The notes under the pieces: model-generated
Told to the model about the DNA's origin: nothing
The model's database searches: none
Seen by the model: only the letters and a program-made list of their open reading frames with translations
Program-made: the position numbers and the translations under genes
Source: Eubacteriales bacterium
Lineage (GTDB): Bacteria > Bacillota > Clostridia > Oscillospirales > Butyricicoccaceae
Length of the DNA stretch: 64,000 bases
Direction: 5' to 3'
Assembly: GCA_030524205.1 (NCBI GenBank)
Contig: JAUNGZ010000004.1
Location: 42,756-106,755 of the forward strand
In this document: in pieces, positions 32,535-39,131 of the stretch
Layout of the letters: each line of letters begins with the position of its first letter
Position numbering within the stretch: position 1 is the first letter of the stretch

Positions 32535-32711
32535 TCAAACCGACTTGAATTCTACGTTATCCACAATCTTTTGCGCCAACTGTGTATAGGGTTGGTCGAC
32601 CGAAAGATAATTATGGAGCATCATTTTGAGGAAACGATCGAACTCTTGATCCGTTCCGACATAAGAAAACATAACGGTACGGAGACGATCCTTGTCTTTC
32701 TTTTTGGGCAT
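32535..32711 (-). CDS. Small 58-aa protein upstream of the recombinases
   Basis: Frame ATG 32711 to TGA 32535 (MPKKKDKDRLRTVMFSYVG ... YTQLAQKIVDNVEF), with AGGAGG 4 bases upstream of the start. It lies 17 bp after the RHH-like gene stop and before the recombinase, in the same direction, so it is likely part of their operon. Basic N-terminus, helical remainder; it could be a recombination directionality factor or DNA-binding accessory protein, but no family is recognised. Confidence 0.65.
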   Translation of the reverse strand: MPKKKDKDRLRTVMFSYVGTDQEFDRFLKMMLHNYLSVDQPYTQLAQKIVDNVEFKSV

Positions 32712-32728
32712 ATGGCCTCCTGTTATTT

Positions 32729-33115
32729 CTATTTCCCGAAGGTTGGTACGCTGCCAAGCCGCTTGACCTCCTCAGCACACTGCTGATGGATTTGCCGCAG
32801 CTTCGCTGTGTCAAGGCCGAGGTATTCGGTCAGCAGGAGGGAAAGCTTGGCCAGCTCCACCGCGATTTTGTACTGGCCCGTCCCCATCGTCCTGCCAAGC
32901 GTCTCCATCTTTTTCTGCGCTTCGGAGGTGAATATCTCATCAAAAAATTGCGGGTTCTGCGCCGCGTTCAGGTATCCGGCGTAGAACGCAATGGCTTTTT
33001 CCACAAACTCGTTGCGGGAATCCGCACCGGCGCGGCGCAGATTTTCATCGCACAGCTTGAGGTGCGCGGCGGTGACTGCCAGCCCGGTTTTGATTCGTTT
33101 TTCCTGATAACGCAT
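32729..33115 (-). CDS. Ribbon-helix-helix-like accessory protein
   Basis: 128 aa from ATG at 33115 (GAGGAGG upstream); the longer open frame to 33415 has no site. MRYQEKRIKTGLAVTAAHLK then NEFVEKAIAFYAGYL resembles an RHH DNA-binding unit; the C-terminal half is helical. Probably regulates the small operon that ends with the recombinases. Confidence 0.68.
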   Translation of the reverse strand: MRYQEKRIKTGLAVTAAHLKLCDENLRRAGADSRNEFVEKAIAFYAGYLNAAQNPQFFDEIFTSEAQKKMETLGRTMGTGQYKIAVELAKLSLLLTEYLGLDTAKLRQIHQQCAEEVKRLGSVPTFGK

Positions 33116-33609
33116 GGTGCTGTCCTCCTCTTTTCTCAGCCGGTACCGCGCCGTGTTACCCGCAAGTGCGGCTGAACACGGGCGTTTTTGCGGGATAATA
33201 CTTCGTTTGGCATACGGCAAGGTACCAGAGCTCCGTTTTTGCATCACCTCCGGTACCGCCGCACGGCTTTGCCGGGCGGGGTTTTCTCGGCTGGGAGGCG
33301 CCTTTGGCGCCACCCTGCCTTTAACCTGCGCACTTTTCGACCCTCGCCCCAGCGCCGTACCCATGGAAACAACCACAGAGAAAAAAATCCTCACAGCCCG
33401 CGCCTTTCGGGCCACAGCCGCGCCGTGTGCGGTTTTCTGCCCGGGAGGGATAGGACTGCCAACCCCTCCCCAAAAGCCGGCACACGGGCGGACAAGCAGC
33501 CGTGTGCGGCTGACGTTTCTATTTCTTTTCTCTGCCGTTTAAATCTTCTTTATATTGGGTTGTTCTATTCGTCTTGTTGTTCCTATCCGCTGGTGAGACA
33601 GGGCATATG
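33116..33609. other. Non-coding stretch in the older element
   Basis: 494 bp without a supportable gene. It contains GCCGTGTGCGG repeated near 33420 and 33500, two GGTGAGACAGG repeats near 33590 and 33638, and TGTCACTGTGACA (33607-33619) at the end of the HTH gene. These may be regulatory or replication-initiator sites. Confidence 0.4.
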
Positions 33610-33951
33610 TCACTGTGACACATGGGGGGGAGCCTCCGGTGAGACAGGCAGAAAAGAGTAGCTGTTGTTGATCTGCCGGCCGCCGTCATAGTTGTGGCGG
33701 CATGTGATGAGTCCACGCTCCGCGAGCAGTTTCAGCGCGCCGCTCACCGAGCTGACCGCAATGCCGCACGCGTTTGCGATTGTTCGTTTGCTTGGGTAAC
33801 AGCCGCGCCGCGCATTGTCGCACCGCCTCAGGTAGCAGTACACATAGAACGCGACCGGTTTCAGCTTGTACCTGAAAATTTCATTGTCCACAAGGAAAAA
33901 GTTCTTGCGCTTTCTTCTCTGCTTGTCATTCACCACAACGGGGTTATCCAT
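33610..33951 (-). CDS. Helix-turn-helix / replication-initiator-like protein
   Basis: 113 aa. RKNFFLVDNEIFRYKLKPVA and FYVYCYLRRCDNARRGCYPS lead into a winged HTH, KRTIANACGIAVSSVSGALK, LLAERGLITCRHN. This matches the short HTH proteins (RepA N-terminal-like) that Clostridia elements use for regulation or replication. Iterons were not clear, though a pair of GGTGAGACAGG repeats is adjacent. Confidence 0.75.
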   Translation of the reverse strand: MDNPVVVNDKQRRKRKNFFLVDNEIFRYKLKPVAFYVYCYLRRCDNARRGCYPSKRTIANACGIAVSSVSGALKLLAERGLITCRHNYDGGRQINNSYSFLPVSPEAPPHVSQ

Positions 33952-34120
33952 AATTCCATCCTTTCCTGTCGTCCGTGTGTTTGAAAAAGCCTCTCACTGT
34001 CTTCTACGCTCCGGCGAAGCGTTGAGTCTCTTTTCCGATAAAAAACGGACAAGTTCTCCGTTTCACACAAACAGTCATAGCCCTCGTTGTGGAAAGTGCA
34101 ATAAAAAAGCGCATAAAAAA

Positions 34121-34139
34121 TCACCGGCTCGGCCGGTGA
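34121..34139. terminator. Hairpin between divergent genes
   Basis: TCACCGGC-TCG-GCCGGTGA; on the minus strand a T-run follows at once. Confidence 0.5.
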
Positions 34140-34144
34140 CAAAC

Positions 34145-34173
34145 ATTTTATTCAGTGATATGATAAGTATAAT
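34145..34173 (+). promoter_or_regulatory. Promoter for the 276-aa gene
   Basis: Perfect TATAAT at 34168-34173; -35 match (ATTTTA, 34145-34150) is poor at 17 bp. Confidence 0.5.
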
Positions 34174-34205
34174 AGTTATTTATCTATTATCAGACGGAGG
34201 CCGAT

Positions 34206-35036
34206 ATGTATCTTGAGCAATGCCAAACCGTGCGGCACTATGCCGTGCAGGTGCATCCGGCGCGGGGCGCGTATCTGCTTGGCGCTTTAGACGCCGAAGC
34301 GCAGAAATATGATCCGTTTGCGCACATGACAGACCTCCTGTTTGCGCTGATGCGCATCGGCGTTCCCTACCGGAACGGCGAAGATATTTGCTATGCCGCA
34401 CAGGAATTCTGCGCGCGGTTTGGTTTCCTTGGCTTTGAGCAGGCCGATGTGCAAAAACGGTACGACGACGGCTCGGTGAAGCTGTACCGCGGCAATGTAC
34501 TGTGCGAAAAGGCATTGCTGCCCACACAAATTGAGCAGCTGTTCCGGCCTTTTCAGAGAGAACTGAACCGCCAGCACCGGCGCACACAGAAGTCTGCGTT
34601 TCAGGCGCTTTCCGCCGGAGACGGATCGGAAGAACCGCTGGTTCCGGAGCTGGATTATTCCTACTGTGAGCGCGTGGAGTGGTATGGAAAATACGGCGCT
34701 CAGCTTCTTCAACGAGCAGCGCAAATACAATGCGGCGAACCGTTTGAACTGCTGATTGGAAACGCGGAGCCGGTCTTTCGCTGCGAAAACGGACGGGTAA
34801 CGCGCCGGTGGAGGTTCGACTCCCTCAAGACAGCCTGCGATATCGGTTTTGCGGAAATGCTGCTTGCGGAGGTTCCCGCAATTCGGCTGTGCAAACGGTG
34901 CGGCAAGCCGCTTCTGACAAACGGCACCCGCGCGGCGTACTGCTCCACGTCCTGCCGCAATGTGGAGAATGTCAAGAACTCCAGACGGCGCAAGCGGCTT
35001 GAAGAAAGAAGCCGGGCTGCGGAGCCTTTGCTTTGA
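34206..35036 (+). CDS. Zinc-ribbon protein of the older element (DUF6076-like)
   Basis: 276 aa from ATG at 34206 (ACGGAGG upstream). The N-terminal 200 residues have no motif I can name. The C-terminus carries RLCKRCGKPLLTNGTRAAYC followed by SCRNVENVKNSRRRKR, a CxxC...C-x3/4-C zinc ribbon with a basic tail seen in several DUFs of Clostridia mobile elements. It is the last gene before the tRNA remnant at the right boundary. A DNA-binding or regulatory role is likely; no enzyme activity is suggested. Confidence 0.7.
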   Translation: MYLEQCQTVRHYAVQVHPARGAYLLGALDAEAQKYDPFAHMTDLLFALMRIGVPYRNGEDICYAAQEFCARFGFLGFEQADVQKRYDDGSVKLYRGNVLCEKALLPTQIEQLFRPFQRELNRQHRRTQKSAFQALSAGDGSEEPLVPELDYSYCERVEWYGKYGAQLLQRAAQIQCGEPFELLIGNAEPVFRCENGRVTRRWRFDSLKTACDIGFAEMLLAEVPAIRLCKRCGKPLLTNGTRAAYCSTSCRNVENVKNSRRRKRLEERSRAAEPLL

Positions 35037-35132
35037 TAGGTCTACCGCGCCAAAACGCGGAGAGCAAACTTGCAAAACCGTCATTTATTTACCAATAGTC
35101 AAATTGAAAACCTTTCACTAAGGGGGCGGAAC

Positions 35133-35187
35133 CCTTAGGTTCTGGTGGGCAACCCCCGTGCAGGTTCAAGTCCTGTTATCCGCACCA
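35133..35187 (+). pseudogene. 3' half of tRNA-Leu(UAG), integration scar
   Basis: From the anticodon loop CTTAGGT (anticodon TAG, 35136-35138) the sequence continues with the 3' anticodon strand TCTGG, a class II variable arm, T-arm GCAGG-TTCAAGT-CCTGT, acceptor strand TATCCGC and encoded ACCA. Neither a 5' anticodon strand (CCAGA), a D-arm nor GCGGATA occurs in the ~150 bases upstream. So only the 3' half is present, as left when an element integrates through the anticodon loop of a tRNA gene. Confidence 0.8.
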
Positions 35188-35253
35188 AACGAGCCAGACT
35201 CCGAGTATGGGACAGTTTTGTTGCACTGTCCCGTGCCCGGAGCCTTGACTGAT

Positions 35254-35295
35254 GCCAAAAAGCCTGATTTTTTTTAAGGCTTTTTGGCATTTTTT
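35254..35295 (+). terminator. Terminator after the tRNA remnant
   Basis: GCCAAAAAGCC (35254-35264) and GGCTTTTTGGC (35278-35288) followed by ATTTTTT. A second GGGACAG...CTGTCCC hairpin (about 35209-35232) precedes it. Confidence 0.85.
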
Positions 35296-35358
35296 GCTTT
35301 TGGGGGCTATCTTCGCGCGCTTAGAAAAAATATAGGGTCTTCCGCAGAGCGGGCTGAT

Positions 35359-35387
35359 TTGCCTTTTGCCGCATTTTTATGTAGAAT
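35359..35387 (+). promoter_or_regulatory. Promoter for the LytS-like kinase gene
   Basis: TTGCCT (35359-35364), 17 bp, TAGAAT (35382-35387), about 50 bp before the start. Confidence 0.6.
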
Positions 35388-35436
35388 AAAAGCACCTCAG
35401 CGGATAAGTTCCTCGTTTTAAAAAAGGAGGACCGAT

Positions 35437-36753
35437 ATGAGCCTGATCGGTTATATCAACGTTTCTCTTGAAATATGGGGCTGCGTGCTGTCATTTATCG
35501 TAGCGGTATGCCTGCTTGCGGGCGGACGGCCCCGGACCATCCAAAACCGGCTGTTTCTGCAAATGCTGGTATGCAACGCCGTGATCCTGCTCTGCGACGC
35601 GGCAGCCTGGCTCTTTAAGGGCCGGATGGATGCGGTAAGCTGGTGGGGCGTCCGGGTATCCAACTTCCTTGTATTCGCCTTGGGCTATGTGCTGCTGGCC
35701 AGCTTTACGCATTACCTCACCACCTATCTCAGCCAGCGCACAGCCGTTTCCACCGCCCCGCTCCGATTCATCCGGGCCATGTGCGTGGTTTCCTTCCTGC
35801 TGGTCTTACTGTCCCAATTCAATCATATGTTCTATCTGATCGACGGGCAAAACGTCTATCACCGGCAGGCGTGGTTCTGGCTCTCGCAGGTGGGGGGCAT
35901 CTTCGGTATGTGCATCAACGCCGGGATTCTCCTCCGGTACCGCAGCGCGGTCGAGCCGCAGGAATCGGCGGCGCTGTGGTCTTATATTCTGCTGCCGGTT
36001 GCGGCCATGGGCATTCAAATTTTTGTATACGGCATAGCCCTTTTAAATCTGGCCGTTACCATCTCTATTTTGGTTATCTTCCTGTTCCTTCAGGTGGAAC
36101 AGGCCCGGCGCAGCAAGGCGCGTGAATTGGAGCTGACCGAAATGCGCATTTCGGTCATGCTCAGCCAGATACAGCCCCACTTCCTCTATAACGCGCTGAC
36201 CGCTATCAAGGGGCTGTGCGTGACGGATCCCGGGCGGGCCGAACGGGCGGTGGACAGCTTTTCGGTATTCCTGCGCGGCAATATGAATTCGCTGGTGGCC
36301 CGCGCGCCGATTCCGTTCTCGCAAGAGCTCACCCATTGCAAGCATTATTTGGAGCTCGAGCAGCTGCGCTTCGGAACGCGGGTGAACGTGGTATACGAGC
36401 TAGGCCCCACGGATTTCTGCCTTCCGACGCTGACCCTGCAGCCCATTGTGGAAAACGCGGTGCGCCACGGCGTGACCAAAAAGCGCAGCGGCGGAACGGT
36501 GTGGATCCGCACCGAGGACACGCCCCAAGGCTGGCGGATCACGGTAGCCGACGACGGCGTGGGGTTTGATCCGCAGAAAAAGTCTGACGACGGCCGCTGC
36601 CATGCGGGCATCGAAAACGTGCGGATGCGGCTGGACAGCCAATGCGGCGGCTCGCTGACCGTACAAAGCACTCCGGGGCAAGGGACCACGGTAAAAATCG
36701 AGCTTCCAAGGGAGGGCGCGCGGAACATGCATGCCCCTATCCGCCGTGGATGA
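35437..36753 (+). CDS. LytS/YesM-type sensor histidine kinase
   Basis: 438 aa from ATG at 35437 (AAAGGAGGACCGAT upstream). Six to seven hydrophobic segments in residues 8-218, then the His_kinase motif MLSQIQPHFLYNALT with H248, and a C-terminal ATP-binding domain (QPIVENAVRHG, ADDGVGF, GIENVRMRL, GQGTTVKIELP). It autophosphorylates on H248 in response to an unknown signal sensed at the membrane. No response-regulator gene follows; the nearest downstream genes are a sensor-like lipoprotein and a hybrid kinase, so its partner is elsewhere or is the hybrid's receiver domain. Confidence 0.9.
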   Translation: MSLIGYINVSLEIWGCVLSFIVAVCLLAGGRPRTIQNRLFLQMLVCNAVILLCDAAAWLFKGRMDAVSWWGVRVSNFLVFALGYVLLASFTHYLTTYLSQRTAVSTAPLRFIRAMCVVSFLLVLLSQFNHMFYLIDGQNVYHRQAWFWLSQVGGIFGMCINAGILLRYRSAVEPQESAALWSYILLPVAAMGIQIFVYGIALLNLAVTISILVIFLFLQVEQARRSKARELELTEMRISVMLSQIQPHFLYNALTAIKGLCVTDPGRAERAVDSFSVFLRGNMNSLVARAPIPFSQELTHCKHYLELEQLRFGTRVNVVYELGPTDFCLPTLTLQPIVENAVRHGVTKKRSGGTVWIRTEDTPQGWRITVADDGVGFDPQKKSDDGRCHAGIENVRMRLDSQCGGSLTVQSTPGQGTTVKIELPREGARNMHAPIRRG

Positions 36754-37156
36754 CAAGCCGATCGCGCTCGGCGTGCTGCACCGAGCCGGTGAAGACGGCC
36801 GTTTCGGGCGGCGGCAGCATGCCCAGCCCGATCACCCGGGCTGAATTTGCTGCTGTCTGCGGCGTTCATAATTTACAGCTTCCTTATCCCATCCCAACGC
36901 GGCACAGCTTGGTACTAATCCGATATTTTACAGCATGCCGATTCCGCCGGTATCCGTATCGCGCCGCTCCGTTGCCCGGATAAATACGGTTCCAAATCCC
37001 CCTGTCTGCCGCGCCAAATTCGCTTAAAATGGAAAAAAACGCGGCTTCTCCGCGCGTTGACATTGTGATTGCTGTTGCAAAGCAAACCGCCCTGCTATAT
37101 AATATGGATTATAGGCCAAGATTGGCGTGACACAGGAAAACAGGGGGGGAGACGGT
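36754..37156 (+). promoter_or_regulatory. Intergenic region with promoter for the lipoprotein gene
   Basis: No gene seen in about 400 bp. A CGCGG-CTTCT-CCGCG hairpin lies at 37040-37054. The promoter is TTGCAA (37075-37080), 17 bp, TATAAT (37098-37103). Confidence 0.55.
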
Positions 37157-39097
37157 ATGAGCCGCAGAATCGCAAAATGGGTGGCGGGAACGCTGGGCGC
37201 GTCCCTGCTGCTGGGTATGCTGCCGGGCTGCGCCCAGCATACGGCGAAGGAAAGGACCGCAATTAAAATCCTTTATACGAACGATTTCAAGCAGGTGGAG
37301 GCTCTGGTGGAATCCACCTATGACGATATCGATCTGCAAGTAGAAAAATCCCTTTACACCAGCGAGCAGCTCCGCCGGCTGGAAAAGGGCGTGGGCCCGG
37401 ATCTGGTTATCGCCGCGCAGCCCGATTCCGCGCTGGTGCAGAAGTATCTGCTGGACATCAGCGATATCAGAGCCAGCATGGCCTACGACGGCACGATTAT
37501 GAACGCCTCCAAGCAGGACGGAAAGACCTACCTCATCCCCCTGCCCGGCGTTTACAGCGGATATATCGTCAATGAAACGCTGTTTGAACAGGCCGGGCTT
37601 TCCATCCCCGCAACCAATGCCGAGCTGGCGGCCGCCCTCAAAGCGTTGAAGGCGCAGGGACTGGGGCTGGGTGAGGACGGCATCAATTTCTCCATCATGA
37701 GCGACTACAATACGTCGGTGGGCATGTTCATGGTCGGCTATATGGTGCCCGACTTTCTGGGTACGGTGGAGGGCGTCCAATGGCTGGCCGGGTTCCGGGA
37801 TAAGCAAACGACCTTCACCGGCGTATGGGAGCGGAGCTTTTCCCTGCTCGACGACCTGACGGAGGCGGGCGTCATGGACCCCGCCGATATTGCCCGGCAG
37901 CGCAATTCGGTCCGCTACCGGCAGCGCTTGGGCGACGGCACGCTGGCGGCTGCTTTCGGAGATTCCGTGCTGTACTTTGACTGTGTCGCCGGCAACCGCG
38001 AGGCGGTGCGGGCGGGCAAGGCGGAGCCGTACTCCTACCGAATGCTCCCGCTGCTCAGCGACGAAGGGAACGAGCCTTGGTTTTTATTCTCCCCCTCCGC
38101 TCTTCTGGGCGTCAACAACGCCGTCAGCCCTGAAAAGCAGGACGCCTGCAAGCGCATCCTCGACTTACTCTCCACCCCCGAGGGACAGGATGCTCTGCTG
38201 GCCGATTTGGGCGCGGGTATGTCCTGCCTGATCGACTATCAGCAGCAGGAAAAGCTGATCCCCGCCGGCGTGGAAGATTATCTGGAATCGGGCTACATCT
38301 ACAATGTTCTGTTTCCCGGCAAAACGGTGGAGTTTCTCGGCGGATACGTCAGAAACGTCCTGACCGGCAAGTGCACTGTGGAGCAGGCGCTGGAGGCCAT
38401 CGACCGCTTTTATTACGACGGAACGGACGAAACCTACGACTTCACCGTCATTGGGCGGGTGAGCCATGACCTGCTGTTCCAAGATTTCAATGTGAGATAT
38501 CAGGAGACCGAGCTCGGCAATTTTATCGCGGACTGCGTCGCCGAGGCCTCCGGCGCGCCCATCGCTGTGGTAAACGGCGGCGGCGTCCGGGCCAGCTTTT
38601 ATGAGGGCGTGGTCTATGGCGGAGACGTCACGGCGGTCTGCCCCTTTGATAACCGGATCATCGTGCTGGAAATGGACGGGCAGACCCTGTGGGACATGCT
38701 GGAAAACGGCTTGTCCACCTGCACCGACGAGTTCCCCGGCGGGCAGTTCTTACAGGTCTCGGGCGTCCATTATACCTTTGACAGCCGAAAACCGGCGGGG
38801 AGCCGGCTTGTGAGCGCGGCGCTGCCCGACGGAACGGCGCTGGACCGGACGGCGAGCTATCAGGTGGCCGTGACGGACTACATGGCCGGTTCCAAAACCT
38901 ATGCCGAGGGCAATGGGGACGGCTATACGATGCTCAACTACTATGACAGCGCCGTTCCCAAGGGGGCCGTGACGCTGGTAAAGGAAACCAGCCTGACCTA
39001 TCGGGACGCTTTGGCGCAGTATTTTGAACGGCATCGGGACAGCGCCGTGGAGGCTGAGCTGGAGGGCCGGATCTCCGATCTGGCGCAGGACCAATAA
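37157..39097 (+). CDS. Lipoprotein fusing a solute-binding domain to a 5'-nucleotidase C-terminal domain
   Basis: 646 aa from ATG at 37157 (GGGGGGAG upstream). Signal peptide with lipobox LGMLPGCA places it outside, lipid-anchored. Residues about 30-430 resemble an ABC-type extracellular binding protein: DLVIAAQPDSALVQKYLLDI, KTYLIPLPGVYSGYIVNETL, LFSPSALLGVNNAVSPEKQD. Residues about 450-630 resemble the substrate-specificity domain of 5'-nucleotidases: ETELGNFIADCVAEASGAPI, VNGGGVRASFYEGVVYGGDV, VCPFDNRIIVLEMDGQTLWD, and GDGYTML. The metallophosphatase catalytic half is absent, so it probably binds rather than hydrolyses a nucleotide-like ligand. Next to kinases, it may be a periplasmic-type sensor. 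Confidence 0.8.
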   Translation: MSRRIAKWVAGTLGASLLLGMLPGCAQHTAKERTAIKILYTNDFKQVEALVESTYDDIDLQVEKSLYTSEQLRRLEKGVGPDLVIAAQPDSALVQKYLLDISDIRASMAYDGTIMNASKQDGKTYLIPLPGVYSGYIVNETLFEQAGLSIPATNAELAAALKALKAQGLGLGEDGINFSIMSDYNTSVGMFMVGYMVPDFLGTVEGVQWLAGFRDKQTTFTGVWERSFSLLDDLTEAGVMDPADIARQRNSVRYRQRLGDGTLAAAFGDSVLYFDCVAGNREAVRAGKAEPYSYRMLPLLSDEGNEPWFLFSPSALLGVNNAVSPEKQDACKRILDLLSTPEGQDALLADLGAGMSCLIDYQQQEKLIPAGVEDYLESGYIYNVLFPGKTVEFLGGYVRNVLTGKCTVEQALEAIDRFYYDGTDETYDFTVIGRVSHDLLFQDFNVRYQETELGNFIADCVAEASGAPIAVVNGGGVRASFYEGVVYGGDVTAVCPFDNRIIVLEMDGQTLWDMLENGLSTCTDEFPGGQFLQVSGVHYTFDSRKPAGSRLVSAALPDGTALDRTASYQVAVTDYMAGSKTYAEGNGDGYTMLNYYDSAVPKGAVTLVKETSLTYRDALAQYFERHRDSAVEAELEGRISDLAQDQ

Positions 39098-39131
39098 GCA
39101 CGCCTCCCGCGCGGAAAGGATAGGAGCCACA

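Noticed and set aside
32611-32814. A 67-codon minus-strand frame overlapping the RHH-like and 58-aa genes
   Set aside because: Out of frame with the two genes, no ribosome site, arginine/serine-rich shadow.
4279-35105. TCAAATT at 4279 and 35099 as attachment repeats of the older element
   Set aside because: Seven AT-rich bases can match by chance; the tRNA-Leu half is better evidence for the right boundary.
36754-37100. Possible gene or broken response regulator after the LytS-like kinase
   Set aside because: No frame with ribosome site or family motif; open frames here are short and GC-driven.
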